Notes under the pieces: generated by a model
Databases searched by the model: none
What the model saw: the letters and a program-made list of their open reading frames with translations, nothing else
What the model was told of the DNA's origin: nothing
Origin: Tuctoria greenei
Lineage: Eukaryota > Streptophyta > Magnoliopsida > Poales > Poaceae
Direction of reading: 5' to 3'
DNA length: 64,000 nucleotides
NCBI GenBank assembly: GCA_036927565.1
Contig: JAYESD010000001.1
Coordinates: 286,079,560 to 286,143,559 of the forward strand
Shown here: positions 23,157 to 34,214 of the stretch, one piece after another
How the letters are laid out: the number at the start of each line of letters is the position of its first letter
Position numbering within the stretch: position 1 is the stretch's first letter
Translations under genes and position numbers: made by a program

Positions 23157-24566
23157 ATGGTGAGGACTCGCAACCAGAGGGATGGCAATGATGAAGAGGA
23201 GAACAATGGAGTGCCTCAGAACAACAATGGGCAAGGATCTACTCAGGGAGGTATCAACATCGAGCAGCTATTGGCCATGCAAAACCAGCTCATGCAAACC
23301 ATGATACAGACTATGGGACAGCTGCAGGCTGGCAATATCAACAATCAGCCCCACATGCCTCCACCGCCACCCCCGCCTCCTCATAACCGGTTGGGAGAGT
23401 TTATGAGGACTATGGCGCCAACCTTTGCTCAAGCCGCAAACCCTATGGATGTGGATGATTGGCTCAAGTCCGTGGAGAAGAAGCTAGCTATTGTCCAATG
23501 TAGTGACCGGGAGAAGGTCTTGTTCGCTTCTCATCAACTAGTTGGACCAGCTGCCGACTGGTGGGATTCACTATGCAATGCTCATGAGGATCAAGAGAGG
23601 ATCACCTGGACGGAATTCAAGGAGAGTTTCCGTTCTCATTATGTGTCGGAAGGTGTTATGATCTTGAAGAGGCAAGAATTTGAGAATTTAAGGCAAGGAA
23701 GATCAAGCGTGAGTGAATATCTCAACAAGTTCACTCAACTCTCAAGGTATGCGCCTGAGGATGTTAGTCAGGACAGCCGTAAATAGTACTTGTTCATGAG
23801 GGGCTTGAAGAATGAGATCCAAGTGCAACTACTCAACTGCGATTATGCCAATTTTCAGAAGCTTGTGGACAAAGCAATTGTGGTTGAGAACAAGATTCGT
23901 GAGATGGAGCAAGAAATCAAGAGGAAGGCGCCATATCAAGAACAGCAACAAGGAAGTAATGTGCGCCCTCGCCATGCACCACCCGATGCGCCTCATTACA
24001 GCTCCTCTATTCCTACTCAACGCCCTGGATTTGCACCGCGCCCAACTCAGTTTGTGCAGCAGTGCCCTGTTATGCAAGCACCTAGGCCTCCAATGCCTTA
24101 TGCACCTCGTGCTGATTTTCCTGGAGCCAATGCTCAAAACCAAGCTCGTCCCAACAATTCTGGTGGGGTTAAGAAGTGTTATACTTGTGGAGAAGCTGGA
24201 CACTTTGCGCATCAATGCCCTAAGTTGGGCCATGGTCAAGGAAGCAATGCACCGAGGCAAAACCCAAGACCTAATGGAGGACAGCCACAAGGAAGTCGTG
24301 GACAGCAGAATTTTGCTCGTGGCAATGTGAACCATGTCTCTACGGAGGATGCTCAACAAGCGGATGACGTGGTCATTGGTATGTTTCTCGCCAACTCCAA
24401 CCCCGCGACTATGTTATTTGATTCTGGAGCATCACATTCATTCATTGCATCGAAGTATGTTACCAAGTATAGTTTGCCTATCTCTCATATGAAGTTTACT
24501 CTATTGGTTAAGTCTCCTGGAGGAGAGATGAGGACAAATATAGGTATGTCCAAAAGTAAGCCTTAG
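23157..24566 (+). pseudogene. TEK2 gag (capsid, zinc knuckle) and start of protease
   Basis: The start MVRTRNQRDGNDEEENN is shared with TEK1 (37698 minus). The capsid domain lies around residues 75-210 (MDVDDWLKSVEKKLAIVQCS, SHQLVGPAADWWDSL, FRSHYVSEGVMILKRQEF). A CCHC zinc knuckle, CYTCGEAGHFAHQC, is at about 24178-24219. The protease follows: MLFDSGASHSFIASKYV (about 24413-24460) with the DSGA catalytic motif. An in-frame TAG at 23784-23786 splits gag, and another stop at 24564-24566 ends the frame next to a run of five G. Gag packages the RNA; the protease cleaves the polyprotein. Confidence 0.9.
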
Positions 24567-24968
24567 AATAAGGGGGTATACTTCTCCGCCAACCTTATTG
24601 TTTTGGATTCTCAAGGATTGGATATTATACTTGGTATGGACTGGTTGAGGAAGCACAATGGAGTTATTGAGTGTGCCACGAAGATGGTGAAGTTGACCAA
24701 TGAAGAAGGAATCACCGTAGAATTTGAAGCATCTCAAACCGCACTGAAGCAATTGGAATTGAATCATATGGACGGTGCCACAATTGAGGAGATTCCGGCG
24801 GTGTGTGAATTTTTGGATGTTTTTCCGGACGAGTTGCCAGGTATGCCACCCGATCGAGACATTGAGTTTGTTATTGATTTAATACCTGGAACTGCGCCTA
24901 TAGCTAAGAGGCCGTATAGGATGCCTCCTATGGAATTAGCGGAGCTCAAGAAGCAAATTCAATAGCAA
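24567..24968 (+). pseudogene. TEK2 protease C-terminus and linker to RT
   Basis: After the stop at 24566 the frame resumes with LIVLDSQGLDIILGMDWLRKH, whose ILGMDWL flap is typical of gypsy proteases. Then comes the linker (LNHMDGATIEEIPAVCEFLD, VFPDELPGMPPDRDIEF, KRPYRMPPMELAELKKQI). A TAG at 24963-24965 interrupts it just before QLEKGFIRPSSSPWGAPV at the start of RT. TEK1 encodes the same segments at 36257-36125 and 18854-18575. Confidence 0.88.
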
Positions 24969-26555
24969 TTAGAGAAGGGTTTTATTCGCCCTAGCTCTTC
25001 ACCTTGGGGAGCGCCCGTTCTATTCGTGGACAAGAAGGATGGAACGCAAAGGATGTGTGTGGATTACCGAGCTCTCAATGAGGTGACCATCAAGAACAAG
25101 TACACCTTGCCCCATATAGAGGATTTGTTTGATCAGATGAAAGGCACCTGTGTGTTTTCTAAGATTGATTTGAGGTTGGGATACTTTCAAATGAATATTA
25201 GACCATCGGACATACCCAAGACAGCTTTCAGGACACGGTATGGATCTTATGAGTACACTGTGATGTCTTTTGGATTGACAAATGCGTATGTCTACTTTAT
25301 GTACCTCATGAATAAGGTCTTCATGGAGTACTTGGATAAGTTCGTTGTGGTGTTTATTAATGACATTATGATCCACTCGAAGGATGAGAAGGAACATGAG
25401 GAACACTTGAGGCTTACGTTGCAGAAGTTGAGGGAGCATCAATTGTATGCCAAGTTCAATAAGTGCCAGTTTTGGTTGAAAGAGGTGCCATTTTTGGGTC
25501 ATATCATCTCAGGAGGAGGAGTATCGGTTGACCCCGGAAAAGTGAGAGACGTGTTGAAGTGGGAACCGCCACAGAATGTCAAGGAAATTCGGAGTTTCCT
25601 TGGAATGGCTGGATATTACCGCCGATTCATCAAGGATTTCTCCAAAATAGCCAAGCCTATGACCGAATTACTCATGAAAGGGAAGGCATTCCGATGGACT
25701 CAAGCTTGTCAAAATAGTTTTGAAGAGTTGAAGAAGAGGTTAACAACAGCCCCAGTTTTGGTATTACCGGATGTAAGCAAGAGTTTTGATATTTATTGTG
25801 ACGCATCAAGACAAGGACTTGGATGCGTGCTTATGCAAGAAGGTCAAGTGGTCGCCTATGCATCAAGACAATTGAAGAAACATGAGCAGAAATACCCAAC
25901 ACATGATTTAGAACTTGCAGCCGTGGTACATGCATTGAAGATTTGGAGACACTATATTCTTGGACATAGGTGTGAAATTTATACGGATCACAAGAGTCTT
26001 AAGTATATTTTCACACAAATGGATCTTAATTTGAGGCAGCGAAGATGGTTGGAGCTCATCAAAGATTATGATTTGGGGATCAACTATCATCCAGGAAAGG
26101 CCAATGTAGTGGTCGATGCCTTGAGTCGGAAAGGAGTAAGTAATCAACTCACGGTTCGAGAATTGCCATCTGAGCTATGTAAGGAGTTTGAACGGTTGAA
26201 CCTCGGGTTTGTAAATGAGATGGAGATGATGGAATTAAACCCAACCTTGGAGCAAGAAATTCAAGAAGCACAAACCACAGATGAGGAGATCAAGGAAATC
26301 AAGGAAAGGACCGAAGAAGGGAGAGAATTCAGATTTGATGAGGATGAACATGGTACCTTATGTCTTGGAAAGAGAATTGTTGTGCCTAATGTGAAGCATA
26401 TTCGGGACACGATATTAAAAGAGGCACATTACTCACCTTACTCAATTCACCCCGGTTGTACGAAGATATACAAGGACTTGAAGACTTGCTATTGGTGGGA
26501 TAGCATGAAAAAGGACATAGCCGAATATGTTGCATTGTGTGATGTGTGTCAATGA
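24969..26555 (+). pseudogene. TEK2 reverse transcriptase, RNase H and integrase zinc finger
   Basis: The longest open frame in the window (from 25026, 509 codons). RT motifs: VDYRALNEVTIKNKYTLPHI, KIDLRLGYFQMNI, FRTRYGSYEYTVMSFGL, and an active-site box reading FINDIMIHS. The family has FIDD there, so one catalytic aspartate is replaced by asparagine (about 25359). RNase H: FDIYCDASRQGLGCVLMQ, ELAAVVHALKIWRHYILG, TDHKSLKYIFTQ. The zinc finger is HPGCTKIYKDLKTCYWW...CDVC. The frame ends at a TGA (26553-26555) where related elements continue into integrase. Confidence 0.92.
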
Positions 26556-27744
26556 GTCAAGGCAGAACATCAAAGGCCAGCCGGATTAATGCAACCGTTG
26601 AAGATTCCGGAATGGAAGTGGGAAGAAATTGGAATGGACTTCATAGTTGGGTTACCACGTACTCAGTCTGGGTATGACTCAATTTGGGTAATTGTGGATC
26701 GCTTAACCAAGTCAGCTCATTTTGTCCCTGTGAAGACCAAGTATACAGCTGCACGATTGGCCGAAATATACATGGAGCATATTGTGTGTCGACATGGAGT
26801 CCCTAAGAAGATAGTCTCGGATAGAGGTTCTCAATTTACCTCCAGATTTTGGCAAAAATTGCATGAAGCTTTGGGAACGAGGTTGAATTTTAGTTCAGCA
26901 TATCATCCTCAAACGGATGGACAAACCGAGAGGACCAATCAGATTTTGGAGGACATGTTAAGAGCTTGTGCTTTAAAGCATGGGAAAAGTTGGGACAAAA
27001 GCTTGCCATACGCGGAATTTTCATACAACAATAGTTACCAAGCAAGCTTGAAAATGTCACCATATGAAGCGCTTTATGGGAGGAAGTGTAGGACACCTTT
27101 ATTCTGGAATGAGGCAGGAGAAACTCAAGTATTTGGTCCGGATGTGTTGCAAGAAGCCGAAAAGCAAGTCCAGATAATTCGTGAAAACTTGAGGGCTGCC
27201 CAATGAAGGCAAAAAGGCTATGCGGACAATAGGAGAAGGAAATTAGGCTTTGAAATAGGAGATTTTGTTTACCTCAAGGTCACCTATGAGAGGTCATAAT
27301 AGGTTTAACATAAGAGGCAAGCTCGCACCTCGTTATATTGGACCATTCAAGATTTTGGACAAAAGAGGAGAAGTAGCATATAAGTTGGAGATGCCAGCTC
27401 ATCTTTCAGACGTACATGATGTGTTTCATGTCTCTCAACTCAAGAAGTGTCTCAGAGTGCCAGAAGAACAAGTGCCGATGGACGAGTTAGGACTTCAGGA
27501 GGATTTGTCTTATGTCGAGCAACCTATCAAGATCTTGGACGTGAAGGAAAGGGTCACGAGGAATAAGAAAGTTCGTTGGTGCAAAGTGCAATGGAACCAC
27601 CATACGGAAGCCGAAGCTACGTGGGAACGTGAAGAAGACGTGAAGGCAGAATTCCCGCATCTTTTCTCCATGCTGTCGAATCTCGAGGGCGAGATTCACT
27701 TTAAGGGGGGTAGGTTTGTAACACCCTCAATTTTCGCATCATGA
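26556..27744 (+). pseudogene. TEK2 integrase and chromodomain
   Basis: The core is at 26589-27206: GMDFIVGLPRTQ (Asp), IVSDRGSQFTSRFW (Asp), AYHPQTDGQTERTN (Glu), so the catalytic triad is preserved. A TGA at 27204-27206 follows NLRAAQ, and a one-base loss near 27280 shifts the frame before SPMRGHNRFNIRG. The C-terminal frame (27265-27744) has GPFKILDKRGEVAYKLEMP and a chromodomain, RVTRNKKVRWCKVQWNHHTE...TWEREED (about 27540-27660), then reads through the polypurine tract into the LTR. The chromodomain is typical of chromoviruses and is thought to steer insertion to heterochromatin. Confidence 0.9.
27701..27716 (+). promoter_or_regulatory. TEK2 polypurine tract
   Basis: TTAAGGGGGGTAGGTT directly precedes the TGTAACACCC start of the 3' LTR. 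It is identical in core to the TEK1 tract. Confidence 0.88.
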
Positions 27745-30492
27745 ATTGCATACATGATCATGCATTAAACATTAGTAGAATAAAGAAAATAATAATAATA
27801 AAAGATGGAGCATATATACAAATGTACGTAGCAAAAGAAGAAAAAAGAAAATAATAGCATAAAAGTTGTAATAGGGAATAAGTATAAAAATAATAATAAC
27901 ATATAAAAATAAAATAAATAAGAACATATATAATAATATATATTTAATGATAATATTGTATATGTAAAGAAAAAGAAAATATTTAAAAAAAATAGTATAA
28001 ATAATAAAATATGTAATAATAATAATAATAATAATAAAATAATAAAAAATAAAATATAAATAAATAAATAATATAATGAAAAAAGGAAGTATATATATAA
28101 AAAGAAAAAAAAAGAAAAGAAAAAAAAGCAACCGCCGCTGGCCAGGCCGAGCGGCCCAGCCAGCAGCGCGCGCCCGCGCGACGCCCCGATTCCCGCCCGA
28201 CTCTCGCGCCGGACCCCGCCGCCTACCCCGAATCGCGCGATCCGCGCCGAACCGCGCGCCGATCCTCCCACGCGCGCAGCGCTCAAGCCCCGACCGACTC
28301 GGCCCTGGCCAGTCCGCCTATAAATACGTAAGGTTCCCGCTAGTCCGCCTATAAATACGTAAGGTTCCCCGTAGGGTTTTTCCACGATCCCAGAAACGCC
28401 GCCGCCTAGCTCCAAAAACAGCCCTAGCCGCCGGTACAGAGAAGAAGGAGACTAGAGGCTGCGCCGCAGGGAAGAAAAGGAAGGAAAAGGAGGGGAAGAA
28501 GAGGAGGAAAAAGAGAAGAGCGCCGCCGTCTGCCGGAGATCATCGTCGCCATCACGTCGCTGTCGTCGTGCTGCCGGAGGACCTTGCGCATCTACTTCGT
28601 CTACGCGTTGTTCCCATCCCGCGATCTTCGAAGCCGTCACATCTACGGTAGGATTCGTTTTTCCGATGCGAATTTTAGCAACATATTAGATCTAATAGAC
28701 GTAAATTGATTTTTGTTGCAACGCCTTTTTAATTTCAGCGGCATTCACTCTAAAACCCCCGTAAACTCATATGAACACATATGAACTAGTTGCATCTAAT
28801 TAATAAACAATCATAGTTAATTAATAATTGGTCCTTGCATGCATGCATGTCACCGCATGTTGATTCATACGTGTGCATCATATTGATTGGTATGTATATT
28901 CTTGTATGTGTGATCACAAGTAGAGGGAAGTGCTCAAGAAGTCGTGTACTAGGATTTCCAAAATCAAGACGTCGAAGCGCTTGAGCAACCCTATCCGCCG
29001 GAGCAAGGCAAGTGTCCTTGAAGCATATTGATCCTTTTTTTTTTAAAATAAATGTTTTGTTTGCAAACTGCATGTTGTGTCAATTTGATGGGAATCCTAT
29101 GGTAGGAAGTTTACTAGACTTGATAAACCAACCTTGTCACCTGGAATTTATGGTAGAGCGTCAGGATGGACTTTTTACCTTTTGTTTCGCTTAATCAACT
29201 GGGATGGGAATAACTATACCACTAAATTTAATTATGCATGGATGAGATTATGGATAACATGAACTGGTTAAATATGCTATGGTAATGGGTGATCTAAGCA
29301 AGCCTGGTATGTGGATGGATTGGATGTTATGGTGGTTTGCTTGCTTTAGATCTAAGGACCGGTTCATGCGAGAATAAGCCAGGACTACAGTGCCACCACG
29401 AGGCCAAGTATGGGTGCGGCGTAGCTGATTAATTAGGGCTTTGCTAGTGCTGTTTGGACCATTGTGGATGCTCGGGGAAGGGGTAGTCGGATTGGGTTTT
29501 TTGATGATTGGTGGGACTACCCTGGGATCCGAATGGCTTAAGAGGGGGCCCTTGGTTGAAGATGTGCTCAGTTGGAGGCATCGCCACCGGTGAAACCTCA
29601 GTGAGGTCTGAATAGGCTAGTAATCCCTTTGTAAAGGCTATTTTGTGATCTCTTGGCCACAAACCAACAGAAGTGTGTAATATGACTGACGATTCATGGG
29701 CGTAAGGGAGATTCTTAGTCGCCGAAAGGTGATGAAATCACGAACATATGGGTAAAGTGGTACAAACTCTGCAGAGTTAATTAAAACTATCATGATAGCC
29801 GTGCTCCCGGTTATGAGCACCTGGATAACTTCCATGATTAGAGGGAAATTGGGATTTGGGATGGTTATGGTTATGGTTATGATTATGGTTATGGTTATGG
29901 ATGGAATTATGGTTTATGACATTGATTATGGTTATTGATAATGGTGAATTATGGACTGGTATTATTATGGTTACATGGTTTATGATGGGATTACTTCACA
30001 TAAATATGATACATTGCTTTTCAAATGTTTTACTGTATTTTTCAGCACTTTGCCATTATTATTGTCGTCATTTGAATCCGCCACATGTCATACTTTCCAC
30101 ACTTGCTGAGTACGACATGTACTCACTCTTGCAATCCCCCCCAACAGCTGCAGGTCAGGATTGTGAGTTTAATGGCGATAATGCGGAGTTCTAGGCCGTG
30201 TCTACCGTCAGCTTTGCCTGTGGTGTTTCATGGAGCTGCGCTATCCCTTATGCTTAGTTTGCTTAGTTGCTTAATTAGTTTATTTCCGATGCATTAGTTG
30301 AACTTGTCATTAATATGCATTAGAGCTTGTATTCGAGGATATAATGAATTATGTAATAAGAGTACTTATTTAATAATTTGAGTTGTGGTAATTATCTGTT
30401 TATCATTTGTGAATCACTCGTGTATGTGTGTTGAACATCCTGGGCACACATATGCGTTAGCTTGGTTCAGTTTTCGGAAACCGGACGTCACA
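27717..30492 (+). repeat. TEK2 3' LTR with a divergent U3
   Basis: Begins TGTAACACCCTCAATTTTCG and ends GGAAACCGGACGTCACA. From about 28990 it tracks the 5' LTR closely (GGCAAGTGTCCTTGAAGCA onward). The first 1.2 kb is different: an A/T-rich stretch (27780-28125) with AAT repeats, then a GC-rich block (28128-28320), a duplicated TATA region and a purine-rich leader. No CGGACTAGTCCG array is present. Confidence 0.88.
28311..28369 (+). promoter_or_regulatory. Duplicated TATA region in TEK2 3' LTR
   Basis: AGTCCGCCTATAAATACGTA occurs at 28311 and again at 28342, each followed by AGGTTCCC. This is a 31-bp tandem duplication carrying a CTATAAATA box, just upstream of CCCCGTAGGGTTTTTCC and a leader-like purine-rich stretch. 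Confidence 0.75.
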
Positions 30493-31860
30493 GGAGGTAT
30501 CATTTGTAGAGGTTGAGATGGTGTGTGAATTTGCTTTGCATGAAACTGGCATGCTTCACATTTCTTCACTAGCTCGGTTGCATCCTGGAGTGCTGTAGGC
30601 CGGTAAAAACCAAGCCGAAAGGCTTTATCGACCAACGTGCGCGGAGATGCGTGGTTCCCACACTCGCCTCCATGTATTTCTGCGAGGAGCTCGCGGCCTT
30701 CTTCCCTTGTAATGCACCGCATTAGGACGTTGTTAGCACCACGCTGGTAGAGATCCTCTTCTACCAGTGTGTATCTTTTAGCCAATCTGACTATCCGGTC
30801 AGCAGATACATTGTCTTCAGGAAGTATGTTGTCTTTCAAGTAGCTCCGGATCTTCGAGATCCATGCATCGGGGCTAACTTGAGCTTTTGAGTCTTGCGTG
30901 CTGGGCTGCTCGGAGCTTCCTGCATCACCTACGACCCTTGATGGACGCCATGGTAACAGGGCCATCGGGACCGCCAGTTTCGAGGTGCTGGTCTCGCCCC
31001 CTTCGCTCAGTTTGGCAGGCTCAACTGTTGGTCTTGACAATCTCTGAACAAAGGTTCTGTCGGGAGCTGGAGCTCCGGTTGAAACTTTCGTCGAGAGTTC
31101 GTCAGCTTCAGCGTTGTTGAGACGCTGGACATGGCAAAGATCCAAGACTTCGAAATCCTTCTGAAGCTTCTGGGCTTCAAGAAGATATGCAGCTAATTGA
31201 GGGTTGTTGCAGCAACCTTCACTTTTAACTTGTTTTATAATGATCTGCGAATCACCCTTTACCAACAGCTGCTTGACACCATATGATAGTGCCACCTTGA
31301 TCCCATAGATTAGTGCTTCGTACTCCGCCATGTTGTTGGTCGCCTTGAAGTCAAGGTGAACCATGTATTTGACCTTCTCCCCGGTCGGAGCAAGGAGAAG
31401 GATTCCAGCTCCGGCCCCCTGCTTCTGCATGGAGCTGTCGAAGTAGAGAGTCCAGTGAGGCTGAGTGAAGACCGGAACCTTAGGTTTCGGCTTCTGCTCA
31501 CTGGGGCCCCCAGGATTTGATGGAGAGGTGGTCCATTCCGCCACAAAGTCTGCCAATGCTTGACTCTTGATTGCTTGTCTTGGGACGAATTCAAGATCAA
31601 ACTCAGCCAATTCCGCTGCCCACTTTGCAATGTTCCCAGTAGAATTGGGGTTATGCAAGATTGCATGCAGTGGATAAGAGGTTACCACTGAAATCTTGTG
31701 AGCTTGGAAGTAGTGACGAAGCTTCCTAGAGGTGATAAGAACTGCGTAAAGCAGCTTATGCACCTCTAGGTACCGAGTCTTGGCGTCATGGAGTACTTCA
31801 CTGATGAAGTATACTGGGCGCTGGACTGTCTGGACCCTCCCGAAGGGGCCCGGAGCTTCC
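30493..31860 (-). pseudogene. TAT1 RNase H, archaeal-type RNase H and integrase zinc finger
   Basis: On the minus strand: first RNase H end (VHKLLYAVLITSRKLRHYFQ, KWAAELAEFDLEFVPR), linker, then a second RNase H of the archaeal type (WTLYFDSSMQKQGAGAGILL, NMAEYEALIYGIKVALSYG, VKGDSQIIIKQV, HVQRLNNAEADELS), the hallmark of the Tat lineage. After a linker comes the zinc finger (HGGECGNHASPRTLVDKAF...CEACQFHAKQIH). The element's own sequence stops at 30493 after LQMIPP, exactly where the integrase core should begin. The rest of that frame runs into TEK2 LTR and is not native. Confidence 0.88.
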
Positions 31861-32460
31861 TCCTCATCAACCCGGACCCTCTCAGAGGGGTCTAGACCTT
31901 TTTTGGAGACCTCCTAGTTCTTGCTAGAGGAACCCAGAGCTTCCTCTGAAGTGACCTGACCCTCCTGGAAGTATCCAGATCTTCTTGTTCAGCAACAGTA
32001 ACTCCTTCATTTGAAGGAGGTTGATCCTCTGACTTTTCACTTTGAGGATCCGGGTCTGGGGGCTGGAACCCAGACTCGCCTTCAGTTAGCTCCGAACCTT
32101 CCCGGGGGGGGGGGGGGTCTGGATTCCTGAACTGGGGATGGTTCTGGTCTTTCCGCAACCAAGACCAAGCTGACAACTTCGTCAGTTGCTGAAATGTAAA
32201 GCAGAAGTGGCTCACCAGGATTCGGAGCTACCAAAGTTGGTAGAATGGTGAGGAGCTTCTTCAGCTCTTGGAATGCCTTTTCTGCTTCTTCAGACCATTG
32301 GAATGGTCCGGACTTCCTCAATAATTTGAAGAAGGGTAGAGCCCATTCCGCCAGTCTTGAGATAAACCAGCTGAGGGCAGCTAGACACCCAGTCAGCTTC
32401 TGGACATCCTTGATGCGAGCTGGTGGCCGCATGTCTTCAATAGCTTTAATCTTCACCAGA
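31861..32460 (-). pseudogene. TAT1 RT thumb to RNase H junction with a proline-rich insert
   Basis: The minus strand 32456-32215 encodes the RT C-terminus (ARIKDVQKLTGCLAALSWFI, FQWSEEAEKAFQELKKLL, ISATDEVVSLVLVAER). A low-complexity acidic/proline stretch follows, with a run of 14 G in plus text (32104-32117). The frame switches at that run: upstream reads PPPPPGRFGAN then stops, downstream reads PPPPREGSELTEGESG onward. The homopolymer has therefore probably changed length and shifted the frame. Insertion of variable acidic/proline sequence here is unusual compared with compact gypsy pol. Confidence 0.75.
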
Positions 32461-33170
32461 TTCGCCTCTATTCCTCAGTGGTTCACCAAGAATCCAAGAA
32501 GATTTCCGGAGCTAACCGTAAAGACACACTTGTCTGGGTTCAGCTTTGTGCGTGTGATTCACAACTTATCAAAGACAACTTGCAAGGTGTCAAGAAATGA
32601 CTCCTTGTTCTTGATCTTGACGACGATGTCATCCATATACACTTCCACTACATCTCTAATGAGCTCTCCAAAAGTTTTGTACATAGCTCGTACAAACGTT
32701 GAAGCAGCATTTTTTAGACCGAATGGCATAGCAGTGTAACAGTACAAGCCATCTATTGTGATGAAGGCAGTATGATCTTCATCTTCCCTAGACATTCTGA
32801 TTTGATGATACCCAGAATATGCGTCTAGGAAACACAGTAATTCACACCCAGAGGTGGAATCCACTATCTGATGTATTCTAGGTAGTGGAGATGGATCCTT
32901 TGGACATGCCTTATTCAGTGTTGTGTAGTCGATACACATCTGAAGCTTCCCGCCGACCTTGGGTACAATGACTGGGATTGCCAGGCATTTTGGGTGGAAG
33001 ATTTCCCGGATGAATCCAGCTTCGAGCGACTTCTTCACTTCTTGACGTGTGAAGTTCTGTCGCTCTACTGATTGCTTCCGAGGCTTCTGGTGTACATGCC
33101 GAGTGTCAGGATAAATCTTCAGATTGTGCTCAATCACCTCCCTATAGATCCTAGGCATTTGTGATGGTTG
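32461..33170 (-). pseudogene. TAT1 reverse transcriptase
   Basis: The clear RT frame runs 33158-32559 on the minus strand: EAGFIREIFHPKCLAIPVIV, KVGGKLQMCIDYTTLNKACP, FLDAYSGYHQIRMSREDEDH, TAMPFGLKNAASTFVRAM and the active-site box VYMDDIVVK, all intact. A TAA (about 32557-32559) follows FDKL, and the continuation to the thumb is in a neighbouring frame. It copies the element RNA to DNA. It is preceded by a stop near 33171, where the QPSQMPRIYREVIEHNLKI block begins. Confidence 0.88.
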
Positions 33171-33189
33171 CTAGGCAAATACGTCGACA

Positions 33190-34214
33190 TTAGCCTGGAG
33201 GAATGTGATGAGCGCGAGTTCCTATTTGTCGTTCAGGCCTGCCGATATACGGGTGGTCTGAGCAGTGTTGGAACCAATTTGGATGGCTTTGACGGGAATG
33301 TCGGTGTCGCCGCTTGGTTGCACACGAGGTGCAGAAGTTGAGCCTCGATGACGAATGCTCGGGTGCTTTGGAGCTTGCTCCTTTCCGAATTCTTGCTCCT
33401 GCGCTGTAGCAAGCGCATGGAGTTCTTCCAGGGCAGTAACTCCGACGGTGCAATCTCCGCAGATCTGGAGAATTCCTGAGGGTGTTGGCATCTTCAACAC
33501 CAAGTAGCCATAATGAGCAGCAGTCATGAATTTGTATAAAGCTGGCCTGCCCAAGATGGCCTTAAATGGCAAGTTGATCTGTGCCACGTCGAAGACCAAC
33601 TTCTCAGTCCTATAGTTCTTCTGAGTTCCGAAGGTCACCAGGAGAGTAATGGCACCGAGTGGGGTTATGGCTCCCGGACCTACTCCTGAGAACGGTCGGG
33701 AGGGAAGAAGGTCCGAAGGTCAGAGATGAAGCTTGACGAAGGCTTCGAAGCTTATGAGGTTCAGCCCCGAAGCTCCGTCCACCATTACGTGGTGGAGCTG
33801 GATGTTGTTGATGGTTGGAGATACCATCAGCAGAAGTTGACCAGCTCCGATCATGTTTCGAGGGCAGTTCGAAGCATCGAAGGTGATGGCAGTATCCATC
33901 CACTTCCGATGAGGCTTTGCCCTGGCGGTGGGAGCTACAGAGGCCATGTCCCACCGCATTGTCTTGAGGACACTGCTGGAAGTGATGTCCCACGAACCAC
34001 CAAAGATGGTGTTCATAGTATTCCGACGCTCGTTGTCGGAGACGTCAGAGTCGTCGTCAACAGAGGTGTAAACAGCTTTCAAGACCTTCTTGGGGTCCTG
34101 AAAGCCTAACTCCTCTTCGGCTGGAGCTTCGTCGACTTTTTGTTTTCCTTCCCTTTGATGGAAAGGAGCTTCTTCCCGGCACTTATTGTGTACTGTTGGC
34201 ATAACTCCGCCCAA
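33190..34214 (-). pseudogene. TAT1 gag C-terminus and protease
   Basis: Minus strand 34214-33720 holds the gag end (EEAPFHQREGKQKVDEAPAE, DDSDVSDNERRNTMNTIFGG, MRWDMASVAPTARAKPHRKW) and the protease start (LHHVMVDGASGLNLISFEAF), with DGAS in the catalytic position. After a frame change near 33720 the protease continues at 33638-33222 (YRTEKLVFDVAQINLPFKAI, LGRPALYKFMTAAHYGYLVL). Another frame continues to 33190 toward RT. TAT-E2 encodes the same gag end, so the assignment rests on two copies in this window as well as on family knowledge. Confidence 0.82.

Larger units (their letters stand above)
20062..30492 (+). mobile_element. TEK2: Tekay-like chromovirus gypsy with mismatched LTRs
   Basis: 5' LTR 20062-22885, primer site 22889-22902, gag-pol 23157-27744, polypurine tract 27701-27716, 3' LTR 27717-30492. 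It reads on the plus strand, opposite to its host TAT1. Flanks are TTCTC and GGAGG, so there is no target duplication. The U3 halves of the two LTRs are unrelated except for the first 60 bases or so, while R/U5 match well. Several nonsense codons and a frameshift break gag-pol. Coding similarity to TEK1 is high, so they are one family. Confidence 0.9.

Noticed and set aside
23812..24359. Frames of about 170 codons on both strands over TEK2 gag
   Set aside because: They are shadows of the gag frame, which has the capsid and CCHC motifs.
27765..28415. 216-codon minus-strand frame in the TEK2 3' LTR
   Set aside because: It is Phe/Leu/Ile/Tyr-rich because it reads the AT-rich U3 backwards. It is LTR sequence and not a membrane protein.
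30414..30492. Extension of TAT1 pol as PPVTSGFRKLNQANAYVCPG
   Set aside because: The frame crosses the junction at 30493 into TEK2 LTR; these residues are not part of the TAT1 protein.
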